NCBI GenBank assembly: GCA_964468045.1
Contig: CAYXTO010000004.1
Span: 124,001 to 188,000 of the forward strand
Origin: JAWKXU01 sp964468045
GTDB lineage: Bacteria; Pseudomonadota; Alphaproteobacteria; Sphingomonadales; Sphingomonadaceae
DNA length: 64,000 bases
Direction of reading: 5' to 3'
The position numbers and the translations under genes are program-made. The notes beneath the pieces were generated by a model. The model ran no database searches. It was not told where the DNA came from and worked only from the letters and a program-made list of their open reading frames with translations. This document shows positions 24,933 to 34,157 of the stretch, in pieces; the first letter of the stretch is position 1, and each line of letters begins with the position of its first letter.

Positions 24933-26065
24933 CGACTTCCTCCCCTGGGAAGATCCAGCTTCCGTTCCGCGATCAGATCACGCTGAATCTCCGACGTACC
25001 GCCCGCTATGGTTTCGGAAAACGCATCGAAATACATATAGCCCCAACCCCACGGGGCGAGCACCGAAGGATCGGCCAAGCCGTGCAGCTGGACTGCGGCG
25101 GCATATATCTTCTGGGAAAGCTCGGCAAAGAACAGCCGGACAATGGAGCTGTCCGCCCCAGGCAACTGGTGCTCGCTTTCCAGAGCCACCCGATAGCTGA
25201 GCGCCCGCATCGCGATCGCTTCGCTGGCAAGGGTCGCCAACTCATGACGCAGGGCCTGACGTTCCGGGGGGCAGGCAGCCAGCAGATGTTGCACTTCCTG
25301 AAGCAGGTGGATTTGCATGCCGAGCGCGGCCGTGCCGCGTTCGAAAGCGAAAGTGGACATCGCCGTCTGCCAGCCGCGATCGAGCCCGCCCACGACATTC
25401 TCGAGGGGGATCGAAACATCCTCATAGAATACCTCGCAGAATTTGCGGGGGCCGGAGATGGTCTTTATCGGCCGTACGGTTATTCCGGGCAGATCCATCG
25501 GACAGATGATCCAGGTCAGTCCCGCATGCCTGGCCGCACCTTGCCCGGTTCGGATCAGCAGTTCCTGATAATCGGATATATCGGCATAGCTCGACCAGAT
25601 CTTGTGGCCGTTGACGATCACGCGATCCCCATCGACCCTGCCGCTGCTTTTCAGGTTGGCAAGGTCCGACCCGGCATCAGGTTCCGAGAAGCCCTGCGAC
25701 CAGATCACCTGGCCGGCGAGGATCGGGGGCAGGTATTTCGCCTTTTGCTCGGCCGTGCCGCAGGCGATGATGGTGGGCCCCGCATGGTTCACACCGACGA
25801 AGGCGGCATCATGCGTGCTGGGGGCATGAGCGGCGGCATATTCCTCGAACCATATGATCTGTTCCTGCACGCTCAACTCGCGACCGCCATATTGCCTGGG
25901 CCAGGTCAATCCGGTCCAGCCGCCGGAGGCGAGCTTCTGCTGCCAGGCCAGCGTATAGGCGCGCGCGGCAGGCCCGTCGGGAGGAGAGAGCTCGGCAGAA
26001 ACATTGGCAGCGAGCCAGCGCCGTGCGGTCTCCCGGAACGAAGCGGAGGTGAGTGGACGATGCAT
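24929..26065 (-). CDS. Acyl-CoA dehydrogenase, large-type subunit (pair 1)
   Basis: 378 residues, full acyl-CoA dehydrogenase length. It shows TWPRQYGGRELS near 54-65, the FAD/substrate motif WSQGFSEPDAGSDLANLK near 122-139, NGHKIWSSYAD, and in the C-terminal domain FAFERGT and IAGGTSEIQRD. The classic catalytic YEGT Glu is replaced by AGGT, so the base may come from elsewhere in the heteromer. Four-base overlap with the small subunit gene downstream and a 3-base gap to the pair 2 small gene upstream show tight operon packing. Confidence 0.9.
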   Translation of the reverse strand: MHRPLTSASFRETARRWLAANVSAELSPPDGPAARAYTLAWQQKLASGGWTGLTWPRQYGGRELSVQEQIIWFEEYAAAHAPSTHDAAFVGVNHAGPTIIACGTAEQKAKYLPPILAGQVIWSQGFSEPDAGSDLANLKSSGRVDGDRVIVNGHKIWSSYADISDYQELLIRTGQGAARHAGLTWIICPMDLPGITVRPIKTISGPRKFCEVFYEDVSIPLENVVGGLDRGWQTAMSTFAFERGTAALGMQIHLLQEVQHLLAACPPERQALRHELATLASEAIAMRALSYRVALESEHQLPGADSSIVRLFFAELSQKIYAAAVQLHGLADPSVLAPWGWGYMYFDAFSETIAGGTSEIQRDLIAERKLDLPRGGSR

Positions 26066-26068
26066 GAT

Positions 26069-26977
26069 CTAGTTCCAGCTCAACCGGGCGAGTGAACGCG
26101 CCTGTTCGTCACACCCGCCCAGTTCTCCCATGAGCGCCCGCAGACGGTAGGTCCAGAAATGAAGGGAAAACTCGGTCGTCAGCCCCATCGCGCCACAGAA
26201 CTGGTGAAGGTCGTATGTGAACTCGGCGATCCGGTCCTGGGCATAGGTGCAAGCAGTCGCCGCATCGTCCTCGGCATCCGACCAAGCCGCTCGAAGCGCC
26301 AGCCAGCGGGTCGCTTCGTTGACCTCCGCCGCATTGACAAGGCGATGCTGCACAGCCTGATAGCTGGCCAATTGTTTGCCGAATATCTGGCGGGAAAGAA
26401 CATATTCATGGACGCAGTCCCGCGCGGCGGACATCAGTCCCGCCGCTTCCGCAGCGATGGCGATGCGATAGCGGCGCAGCAAGGCGGGATAGGCATCCTC
26501 GAATGCCGCGATCTGCGTAATCCCGGACAGGTCGCGAAGTTGTCCGTACGGATAGGCGAACAGCGTCTCGACCGGAGCCACCACGCCATCGTCCAGCGCA
26601 TAGGCCACCACCCCCGCCGGCGTCGCCGTAACCAGAGTCCTGGCTATGGGCAGATATCTGATCGGCTCTGAAAACGGGCGCATCGTCACCGCGATCGGGC
26701 GCGGCAGGCCGGCCATCAGCTGCGGCGCCAGCAGCAGACTGTTGGAAGCTTCGACCACTAATGGCAATTCCGCCAGTCGCGCGATGACCAGCGCGGCTTC
26801 CAGAGGTGCCAGTTGGGCATCGCTGGTCACGAAACCCGCATTCTCCAGGGCAGCGTCAAGGCCAGGCGACCACCGGTAATATTCGGCATCCACTGCATCG
26901 CGGGTGTCAACCGCATGCAGCAATTGCTCCAGTCCGTTGAGGATCGCGGTCTGCTGGTCGTCCAGGTCATAATCCAT
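26069..26977 (-). CDS. Acyl-CoA dehydrogenase, small-type subunit (pair 2)
   Basis: 302 residues. As in the other small subunit, the N-terminal half is strongly diverged (the beta domain is shortened), while the C-terminal helical domain keeps CVHEYVLSRQIFGKQLASYQAVQHRLVN and FCGAMGLTTEFSLHFWTYRL. It starts two bases after the stop of the full-length gene at 26980. Expected partner: the 379-residue subunit encoded immediately upstream. It probably desaturates a different intermediate from pair 1. Confidence 0.85.
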   Translation of the reverse strand: MDYDLDDQQTAILNGLEQLLHAVDTRDAVDAEYYRWSPGLDAALENAGFVTSDAQLAPLEAALVIARLAELPLVVEASNSLLLAPQLMAGLPRPIAVTMRPFSEPIRYLPIARTLVTATPAGVVAYALDDGVVAPVETLFAYPYGQLRDLSGITQIAAFEDAYPALLRRYRIAIAAEAAGLMSAARDCVHEYVLSRQIFGKQLASYQAVQHRLVNAAEVNEATRWLALRAAWSDAEDDAATACTYAQDRIAEFTYDLHQFCGAMGLTTEFSLHFWTYRLRALMGELGGCDEQARSLARLSWN

Positions 26978-26979
26978 CG

Positions 26980-28119
26980 TCAGGCCCGCGGTAGATTGAG
27001 ATATTGATAGGCGGCTATATTCATGTGGACCTCGGCCGCCCCGGCGGCGATCCCGGCGGCAATCGCCCGCTGATGATGCGCACGTTGCAGCGAGCGTTCC
27101 GAGAACATGCCCTCCGGCGCATAGGTCATCAGGAAATCATTCACATGGCGGTCGGCACGGATGACCGAAAGCCTGGCGAGATTGGCATAGGCTCCGGCAT
27201 CCCGGCCATGCGCGCGTTCGCTGACCACTCGATAGACCATCATGCGCGCGGCTTCACAATATGCCGCGGCCCGCCCCAGAGCGGCTTCGATATGAGGCTG
27301 GCGCAAGCGTTCCTCGGACCGGAGCCGTTGCGCTGCCAAGTCCAGAATACGGCGGGAAAATGCGTAGCGGGCAATGCCGATCCGCTCCGCCTGCAAGCCG
27401 TAGTTGATGATTTCCCAGGCTTGCCCTGCTTCCCCGAGCCGGCATTCATCGGGAACGAATACGTCGTCGAAGAAGACTTCGTGGATATCTCCCCGGCCGA
27501 TCAAGGACGGAATCTCACGCACGGAAATGCCGGCGCTTTTCATGTCCACCAGAAGGATGAGGATGCCCTTTTTCCGTTCTGCCGATGTTCGCGCCAGCAG
27601 GAAGCAATGGTCGGCCAGCCCGGCGTAGGAGGTCCAGATCTTGGCCCCGTTGACTCGGTATCCACCCACCACTGGAACGGCTTGGGTTTTCAGGGCAGCC
27701 AGATCCGATCCGCCCGAAGGCTCCGAAAAGCCCTGGCACCAGATGGCCTGGCCGCCGATGATCGGCGGCATATATCTGGCAAGCTGTTTCGGCCCGGCAT
27801 ATTTCATCAGAACGGGGCCGAGCCAGTTCACGTTCATGTACTGCGCACCGCGCGGTTCACCTGCTGCCCATAATTCCTCGCCGATGATGAAATGCTCCCA
27901 GGCAGTGCCATCATGGCCACCCCACTGCGCAGGCCAATGCGGCACCAGCATTCCGGCGTCCGAGAGCTTCGGGCAGAAGTGTTTGGAAAATTCGATCACC
28001 GGCCTGCTGCCTGGCCCATGGATCGCCATTTCCTCCCAATTGGGCGGCAGATGCTCCGCCAGGAACGCGATGATCCGTTCTCGTGCCTCCGCCTGCTCCG
28101 GGGTCCAACCGAATTCCAT
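26980..28119 (-). CDS. Acyl-CoA dehydrogenase, large-type subunit (pair 2)
   Basis: 379 residues from the ATG at 28119, which follows GGGGAGG by eight bases; a TTG two codons earlier would overlap the ligase stop. Features are HWPAQWGGHDGTAW near 61-74, WCQGFSEPSGGSDLAALK near 129-146, NGAKIWTSYAG, and in the C-terminal domain QAERIGIARYAFSRR. The C-terminal end (GIAAGAAEVHMNIAAYQYL) differs from the usual EGTSQIQR signature. It forms the second large/small pair of the operon. Confidence 0.9.
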   Translation of the reverse strand: MEFGWTPEQAEARERIIAFLAEHLPPNWEEMAIHGPGSRPVIEFSKHFCPKLSDAGMLVPHWPAQWGGHDGTAWEHFIIGEELWAAGEPRGAQYMNVNWLGPVLMKYAGPKQLARYMPPIIGGQAIWCQGFSEPSGGSDLAALKTQAVPVVGGYRVNGAKIWTSYAGLADHCFLLARTSAERKKGILILLVDMKSAGISVREIPSLIGRGDIHEVFFDDVFVPDECRLGEAGQAWEIINYGLQAERIGIARYAFSRRILDLAAQRLRSEERLRQPHIEAALGRAAAYCEAARMMVYRVVSERAHGRDAGAYANLARLSVIRADRHVNDFLMTYAPEGMFSERSLQRAHHQRAIAAGIAAGAAEVHMNIAAYQYLNLPRA

Positions 28120-28121
28120 GA

Positions 28122-29765
28122 TCAAGCCTCCCCCTGCATATCGGCGAGGAGGCTCTTCACTTCATGTTTCAGGATCTTGCCCGTCGCATTTCTCGGAAGA
28201 TAGGAAAGCCAGAACACTTGTTCCGGATATTTGAACCGGGCGATACCGGATTGCGTGAGCAGATCGGTCAGTTCCCCAAGGTGCGGCGCAATTGCCGCCG
28301 CATCGGCCTGCACGGCCACCGCGACCACCCTTTCCCCAACCTTGGAATCGGGCATTCCGACTACGCAGAGCTCGGCGACTCCCGGATGTTTCACAAGGAT
28401 GTCTTCGACTTCCCGGGGGCTGATATTCTCACCGTTGCGGATGATGATATCCTTCTTCCGGCCAGTGATCTTCAGGACATTGCCGGGCAGCAATTCACCC
28501 AGGTCACCCGTCCGGAAATAACCATTCGGCGTAAAAGCCTGCTCCTCGTCCGCTCTGTCCTTGTAACCGACCAACATCTGCGGCCCCTTGGCCAGAATTT
28601 CCCCCTCAACCAGTTGCACGGTGGCGATGCCGATCTGGCCGTCGCTGTCCGCGGCCGCGTCGGGATGCGTGCGATCCAGCCATCCCACCGTGGTCAGCGG
28701 CACTTCGCTCGAGCCATAGACGCGCGTCGCATGGCACTGTGCGAAGAATTGCGCGGCTTCGCGGATCAGCGGTGGAGGCACCGATGCACCTCCGCAGATA
28801 AACAGCCGCAAGCTCGGCAGGCGATCGCCGCGTGACCGCGCCACCTGGAGCAACTGATCGAGAAAGGGAGTCGCTCCGGCCATATGCGTGCAGCCATGGC
28901 GATTGATCAGGTCGATAGCCGTTCCGACATCCCAGACATCCTGTAACACCGCCTTGGTGCGATAGAGGATCGGATATTCGAAACTGTAGATGGAGCCGCC
29001 GATATGGCCAATGGGCGATGGTACCAGAAAACAATCGTCGGGGCCGGCCTGCCAGTAATCGTGGACTTGGCGGACTGTGGCATGCAAGCTGTTATGGGAA
29101 TGCATCACGGCCTTGGGCCGGCCGGTCGTGCCGGATGTGTAGATCACCACCTTCACGCTGTCAGGATCGACCTCGAAGGGCGGCGCGGAGGGATAATCCG
29201 TTTCCAGCAGATCCTCCAGGCAAGCGATGTCCCCCTTGCCGCCACCTGATCGGACCGACACCAGCTCGGGCGGGCAAGGCAGCCCGGCCATGGCCTTTGC
29301 CGCCAGCGCGATATAGTCGCGATCGCGATAGCTGGCCGCCACGAACAGGGTGCGGCATCCGCTGTCAGCCATTATATGGCGCAGTTCCCCCTCCCCATAG
29401 GCCATTATGATCGGGCAGACCGCAAGGCCCCGCATCGTTGCGGCGAGATAGATGATCGCTGCTTCCCGCCAGTTTGGTAGCATGAACCCCACCAGATCAC
29501 CGGGATTCAAGCCGGCATGATGAAAATGGTCGGCAAGCTTGCAGGCACCGCGGAACAAGGTTTCTGCCGTCAGTGTGCCGACGCCATCGTCAAGCAACAC
29601 ACGGTCCGGCTCCTTCTCCGCGAGACGGGCCGCATCGACGCTCATCGCGTGCCGCTGCCACCAGCCGCCGCGATATGCCTCCTCCGCCCGTTCCTGGTTC
29701 CAGCGGATCGACCAACCGTATATTTCCCGACGTTCGTCCGTTCGGGATGCCGTGTCGTTCAGCAT
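28122..29765 (-). CDS. AMP-forming acyl-CoA synthetase/ligase (operon)
   Basis: 547 residues, ANL superfamily. The ATP-binding P-loop YTSGTTGRPKAVMH is near 209-222, the adenylate motif YGSSEVPLT near 344-352, YFRTGDLGELLPGNVLKITGR (hinge) near 417-437, and the C-terminal lysine is in ATGKILKHEVK. It would activate a carboxylic acid to its CoA thioester before the dehydrogenases act. It resembles the cyclohexanecarboxylate/long-chain acid ligase branch, which fits an alicyclic acid. It lies between the luciferase-like monooxygenase (12 bases upstream) and pair 2 of the dehydrogenases. Confidence 0.92.
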   Translation of the reverse strand: MLNDTASRTDERREIYGWSIRWNQERAEEAYRGGWWQRHAMSVDAARLAEKEPDRVLLDDGVGTLTAETLFRGACKLADHFHHAGLNPGDLVGFMLPNWREAAIIYLAATMRGLAVCPIIMAYGEGELRHIMADSGCRTLFVAASYRDRDYIALAAKAMAGLPCPPELVSVRSGGGKGDIACLEDLLETDYPSAPPFEVDPDSVKVVIYTSGTTGRPKAVMHSHNSLHATVRQVHDYWQAGPDDCFLVPSPIGHIGGSIYSFEYPILYRTKAVLQDVWDVGTAIDLINRHGCTHMAGATPFLDQLLQVARSRGDRLPSLRLFICGGASVPPPLIREAAQFFAQCHATRVYGSSEVPLTTVGWLDRTHPDAAADSDGQIGIATVQLVEGEILAKGPQMLVGYKDRADEEQAFTPNGYFRTGDLGELLPGNVLKITGRKKDIIIRNGENISPREVEDILVKHPGVAELCVVGMPDSKVGERVVAVAVQADAAAIAPHLGELTDLLTQSGIARFKYPEQVFWLSYLPRNATGKILKHEVKSLLADMQGEA

Positions 29766-29776
29766 CGACAGCGGCC

Positions 29777-30838
29777 TTACCAGCTCTTCAATTCCGGAAG
29801 CACTTTGCGGGCGAAGGTCTCGAGACTTCTACGCGCGTCATCCGCCGGCAACCCGCCGAAGCTGATGTTGATCATGAGATCGAAGTCGCCAAAGTATTGC
29901 CGCCTTTCCTCCAGCTTGGCCAGGATCTGCTCCGGCGTGCCCCAGACATTGGCCTTTACGAAGCCTTCCGCCGCCATTTCCAGCCCAGCCTGCTTGATCA
30001 GCGCGGCATTGTTCGCGTAATCAGAATAACCTTCCGTATTCTGGAAATGATCTCCCAGCATATCATAGATTTCCATCACGGTGATGAAGTAGTTGCTGAT
30101 ATATTTTTGCGCCAGATCTTCCGCAACCGCTGGATTTTCGTCGCATATGATATTGTCGATGCACATCGGTCTGGGTGCGTCCGTGCCATGGACTTGCAGG
30201 AACTCACTACGATATTGTTCGATATGCGGGACAAGCTGCTCCCATGGCTTGGAAGCGAAGCTCATCATGCGGCCGCCGAGTTTGGTACAGATCGAAATCG
30301 TGTCGGATGAGGTCGACACGCAGTTGAAACGCCCCTTGAAGGAAGCATAGGGGCGCGGGCGGACCTCCGTGGGCTTGAACTGGTAATACTGGCCTTCACC
30401 GGAGACGATGCCCGTTTCCAACCCGCGCAGAATGATCTCCGCAGCTTCCTCGAACCGTCCCTTCGCCTCGTTCATGTCGATCTTGAAGAGATCATATTCC
30501 TTCTTGGCGAGCCCCCGTCCAATGCCGAACAGAGCGCGGCCTTCGGACAGATGATCGAGCATGATCATCTTCTCCACCACTCGCAGCGGATCGTTCCAGG
30601 GAAGGATGACCGCGCCCGTCATGAGCTTGATACGCTGGGTCCTGGCGGCAATGTACGACAGGAGCTGAACGTTGTCAGGCATCATCGCATAGTTGAAGAA
30701 ATGGTGCTCGACGGCGCTGATCCAATCGAATCCCAGCGCTTCCGTGTCACAGGCCAACTCCAGATCGCGCTTGAAACTCTCCTGGTCGCTGAGCTGGTCC
30801 TTGTAGTTCTGGAATACCATGAGAACGCCGACATCCAT
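29777..30838 (-). CDS. Luciferase-like flavin-dependent monooxygenase (LLM class)
   Basis: 353 residues. The ATG at 30838 follows GGAAGAAG; the open frame extends a further 21 codons upstream without support. It has the LLM TIM-barrel pattern: LACDTEALGFDWISAVEHHF near 30-49, LMTGAVILPWNDPLRVVE and GRALFGIGRG. It belongs to a different subgroup from the diketocamphane-like enzymes at 7692 and 42659, closer to alkanal-monooxygenase-like proteins. It is the second gene of the operon, so it could oxidise the imported compound before CoA activation. It needs reduced flavin from an unlinked reductase. Confidence 0.87.
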   Translation of the reverse strand: MDVGVLMVFQNYKDQLSDQESFKRDLELACDTEALGFDWISAVEHHFFNYAMMPDNVQLLSYIAARTQRIKLMTGAVILPWNDPLRVVEKMIMLDHLSEGRALFGIGRGLAKKEYDLFKIDMNEAKGRFEEAAEIILRGLETGIVSGEGQYYQFKPTEVRPRPYASFKGRFNCVSTSSDTISICTKLGGRMMSFASKPWEQLVPHIEQYRSEFLQVHGTDAPRPMCIDNIICDENPAVAEDLAQKYISNYFITVMEIYDMLGDHFQNTEGYSDYANNAALIKQAGLEMAAEGFVKANVWGTPEQILAKLEERRQYFGDFDLMINISFGGLPADDARRSLETFARKVLPELKSW

Positions 30839-30928
30839 TGTCTTCTTCCTTGCCTTGCATTGAATATTGGTGCGCCAGTGCAGCGCAGGAAATGTGGCCA
30901 TTCAAGATGACCCCATTCCCGCACCAAG

Positions 30929-33274
30929 CTATCTGAGCCGGAACGCCAGGGTCACACCATAGGTCGCAGGCCGACCTGTAAACCGGGCCAGCGTATCGTA
31001 GTAATTCGCCACATTGTTCCAGTAATATTCGTTGGTTATGTTCTTTCCCCAGACCGTGAGCTTCCAGCGTTCGTCCGCATCCTCGATGCCCGCTCGAACA
31101 TCCAGCAGCGTGTAATCCTCGATCTCATAGCCGGGAGCATCGCCGATGATGGCGGTGGTATCGCTCCGCACCGTGACGTCGCCTCCCACGAACATCTTCA
31201 GACCCTCCGATGCGGGGAAATCATACTGGAAGCCCCCATTGAGGGAATATTTGGGGGCATAGGGGAAGGCGGATCCGCGGAAATCGGCAAACACGCCCGC
31301 GCCGCTATAACCGACGAACCTTTTGATCTTGGAGTCGATATAGGCGAAGTTGCCATAGAGCATGAGGCCTTCGGTGGGATAGGCCGTTACCTCCAACTCC
31401 GCACCCTTCACTTCGGAGCGTGGAATATTCACCAGCGCATCGAGCAATCCGAAGATCGGATCGACCAGCTTGGAACGAAGCTGCTTGTCCTTGTAGTCGT
31501 AGTAGAAGGCGGACGCATTCACCTGAAGCGCTCCGCGAAGGGCAGTCGCCTTCACGCCCGCCTCATAGGTCATCAGCGATTCCTGCTTCACGCCTTTGAG
31601 CTGATCGAAGGTCGCCGCACCGGCCGACGGGAAGCTGCCGGCCTTGTACCCCTTGGCGACATTCAGATAGGCCAGCGTGTTTCGCGAGGGCTTCCAGTCG
31701 ACACCCGCCCTGAAAGAGAAGCTGTTCTCGTTCAGCCGGCCAAGGAACTCGCCCGGGCGGTAATCCGGCGGGTTGCCCAATATGCCCGTGGTGTTGATCG
31801 TATAGCAGCCGTCGGATGGAATTGGGCCCGCAGCCGGAAGCCCGTTCTGGGCTCTGAGGCTGTCGCTCAAGAACTGGTAGATTCCCTGGAAGTTGGCAAG
31901 GAAAGGATTGTCGGCATTGACATAGAAGCACGAGCTCGCAGACCGCTTCGCCTCGGTATAGCGGCCCCCGGCCTTGAATGTGAATTCACCCACATCGGCT
32001 TCAACGCTGGCGAAAGCCGCATAGTTCTTCATTTTCTGGGAGCTGCGGAAGCCTGACTCACCCACGCCAGAGCCGGTGAGGATCGATGAATCCCGATACA
32101 GCAAGGTATAGTCGTCGCTGGCCGTATCGCGCGAATAGTTCGCGCCGATGGTCCATCGCACGGCATCGGCGGCGGAGTTGGAAAGCCGCAGCTCCTGGGA
32201 AAAGCCCCTGGCCTTGCCCCCGAAATTGCCGATGTCGAAATCCTCCAGCGCGACACCGTCCCCGTCGAACGCCATATCCTGGTTGTAACGGAAATAGGCG
32301 GTCAGCGAAGTCAGAGCGATGCTGTCGCTAAGCTCCAGATCTCCGCGGAAAATCGCCTGCCAGAACTTGTTGTCCGCATGGGGATCGAGCGCAGTCGTGA
32401 AATCGGCTGCCCGGGGCGTCTTCGGCGCCAGCGGATAGAATTCCACCGGAGTCGGCGCTCCCGGGAAGTTGCGGCGAAACTCGGAATATTGCGGCGCCTG
32501 GGGATCGCTCTTGTCGACCCAGCCGTTGAGATTGAACTGGAATTTCAGGCGATCGCTCGGCTCGAAATCGATGAGCATGCGCCCGGCATATACTTCCGTC
32601 TTCCCGTTCGTATCGGGGATGGTGTAGCCGCGCTGCCAATCGCCCGAATGCACCGCCTTGCCGGCCAGCCGGACCTTGACCTTGTCCGACAAAGGTCCGC
32701 TGACAAACATTTCGCCCTGAAAGGTTTCGAACCGACCATAGCCGATGCTTCCGCCCGCCTCCAGGCTGTCCGTCGGCTTTGCGGCGATGTAGTTGACCGC
32801 GCCGCCGGTCGAATTGTTGCCAAACAAGGTGCCCTGCGGCCCCTTCAGGACCTCGACACGCTCAAGATCGAAAGCCGTGTTGGTCGACAGAACTGGAAAC
32901 GGCAGCGGCGCTTCGTCCAGATAGACGCTGACGCTGGGATAGGCGCCCAGAGTGGTTTCGTAGAAGCCGATACCCCGCAGCGTATAGACCGGCGTGTTGG
33001 ATCCGCTGGTGGTGAACTGCAAACCGGGAACGATCTGCGACAGATCCGACAGGGAATTGATCTGCCTGTCCCTGAGAATGTCTCCGCTCAGGGCGGTTAT
33101 GGCAAGGCCCACATCATTTATGCTTTGCGCCCGCTTCTGTGCCGTAACTATGATAGTATTGACATCATAATTATCGCTCACCGCTGCCGAACCGGCATCT
33201 TGCGCCAAGGCCGCTTGCGGGAAAAATATGCATATTGCCGTCAATGAAGCAGCACTGTTCAAGATTGACTTCAT
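30929..33274 (-). CDS. TonB-dependent outer-membrane receptor 1
   Basis: 781 residues. A signal peptide (residues 1-24, ending ALAQ) is followed by a plug domain with IIVTAQKRAQSINDVGLAI (TonB-box side) and LERVEVLKGPQGTLFG near 129-144, then STGGAVNYIAAKPT. A 22-strand barrel ends in the typical aromatic/basic terminus (VTLAFRLR). This is the sphingomonad catabolic receptor style rather than a siderophore receptor. A tandem 10-base repeat supplies a GGGGGAGG ribosome binding site. As the first gene of the 11-kb operon it probably imports the operon's substrate. It is paralogous to the receptor at 44566. Confidence 0.93.
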   Translation of the reverse strand: MKSILNSAASLTAICIFFPQAALAQDAGSAAVSDNYDVNTIIVTAQKRAQSINDVGLAITALSGDILRDRQINSLSDLSQIVPGLQFTTSGSNTPVYTLRGIGFYETTLGAYPSVSVYLDEAPLPFPVLSTNTAFDLERVEVLKGPQGTLFGNNSTGGAVNYIAAKPTDSLEAGGSIGYGRFETFQGEMFVSGPLSDKVKVRLAGKAVHSGDWQRGYTIPDTNGKTEVYAGRMLIDFEPSDRLKFQFNLNGWVDKSDPQAPQYSEFRRNFPGAPTPVEFYPLAPKTPRAADFTTALDPHADNKFWQAIFRGDLELSDSIALTSLTAYFRYNQDMAFDGDGVALEDFDIGNFGGKARGFSQELRLSNSAADAVRWTIGANYSRDTASDDYTLLYRDSSILTGSGVGESGFRSSQKMKNYAAFASVEADVGEFTFKAGGRYTEAKRSASSCFYVNADNPFLANFQGIYQFLSDSLRAQNGLPAAGPIPSDGCYTINTTGILGNPPDYRPGEFLGRLNENSFSFRAGVDWKPSRNTLAYLNVAKGYKAGSFPSAGAATFDQLKGVKQESLMTYEAGVKATALRGALQVNASAFYYDYKDKQLRSKLVDPIFGLLDALVNIPRSEVKGAELEVTAYPTEGLMLYGNFAYIDSKIKRFVGYSGAGVFADFRGSAFPYAPKYSLNGGFQYDFPASEGLKMFVGGDVTVRSDTTAIIGDAPGYEIEDYTLLDVRAGIEDADERWKLTVWGKNITNEYYWNNVANYYDTLARFTGRPATYGVTLAFRLR

Positions 33275-33280
33275 TACTTC

Positions 33281-33300
33281 CTCCCCCTTGCTCCCCCTTG
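33281..33300. repeat. Tandem 10-base duplication at the ribosome binding site of TonB receptor 1
   Basis: CTCCCCCTTG is repeated twice without a gap (33281-33290 and 33291-33300). Read on the minus strand this places two purine-rich Shine-Dalgarno-like blocks in front of the receptor start. Slippage in this repeat could alter leader spacing. It may be accidental. Confidence 0.5.
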
Positions 33301-33334
33301 AAAGATATACTTTCCAGGCTTGACATTTTCTCGG

Positions 33335-33346
33335 TCGGTTAACTGA
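33335..33346. promoter_or_regulatory. Near-palindrome in the leader region of TonB receptor 1
   Basis: TCGGTTAACTGA at 33335-33346 is a 12-base palindrome with one mismatched pair centred on GTTAAC, about 60 bases upstream of the receptor start in the 241-bp gap. It could be an operator for the operon. No regulator gene is adjacent, so this is only a candidate. Confidence 0.25.
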
Positions 33347-33515
33347 TCTACATCTTCTATTTTCAGGATATCGACGTCACTCGTGAGCGTCTTGACGCCT
33401 AACGACAGATGACGTGACGATACGCGACACCTGATGATGTTGTCGCCATAGGTCTGGTGCCGGGTTTCCGGATATATCCTGTTCGGGCGGAACGACGGTG
33501 CATGTCGCGCAAAGT

Positions 33516-33878
33516 CTATTCAGACCCTACGGAACCGGCCGGGATCGCAATCATCGTCACCGTCCCGTCAGGAGAGAAAGCATCCGTCATGGGCATCGCG
33601 TCCGATCCTGCCATCTGGCTGAGATCGTCGGTCACAGCCATTGGATCGTCGCTTTCGATCTCGTATATGGCGAGGGAATCCCAAGGGCTTTCCTGGGCAT
33701 CGGAGCTCGCGGCAAGGCTTCCGCTCAATACTCCACGGATCAGCTTGAACCTGCGAGCGGATTTGATCTGGGGAAGCCTGACGCAATCTCCAAGATGCTG
33801 ACCGTCGTACCATTTGTCGAATTCGTCGATCATGCCGGGGACAGCCCTGGTCAGCACCACATAGTAATAGGTCGCCAT
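33516..33878 (-). CDS. Small EthD/dimeric alpha-beta-barrel-like protein
   Basis: 120 residues from the ATG at 33878 (AAGG eight bases upstream; another ATG lies two codons earlier). The start YYYVVLTRAVPGMIDEFDKWYDGQH and the following LPQIKSARRFKL match the ferredoxin-like dimeric alpha-beta barrel found in EthD and related small proteins of catabolic clusters. In ethyl-tert-butyl-ether degradation an EthD protein is needed by a P450 system, though its chemistry is unclear. It lies upstream of the TonB receptor operon in the same direction, 241 bases away. Confidence 0.7.
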   Translation of the reverse strand: MATYYYVVLTRAVPGMIDEFDKWYDGQHLGDCVRLPQIKSARRFKLIRGVLSGSLAASSDAQESPWDSLAIYEIESDDPMAVTDDLSQMAGSDAMPMTDAFSPDGTVTMIAIPAGSVGSE

Positions 33879-34157
33879 CTGCATAGCCTTGCTCTTGCTG
33901 GAGAGCCGAGTTTCCCGCCCTGCCGGCGCAAGTTCAAGCTCGTGCAGACGACAATTCGTTCGCTTCACGCGACAGCGATGTGGGATCACGGCCTTTCAAT
34001 TCGGGCACAGCTCGGCAAGCTGGCGGTTACGGCCCGTTGGAACCGGCCTTGAAAGTCGCGAACATCCTGCCAAAGGCGAAAGGAACAGGACATCCCGATT
34101 TGGCCTTGGAATCTTTTCCAAGGGAACATGCGATTACAACCAATGGAAATTCCCGAC

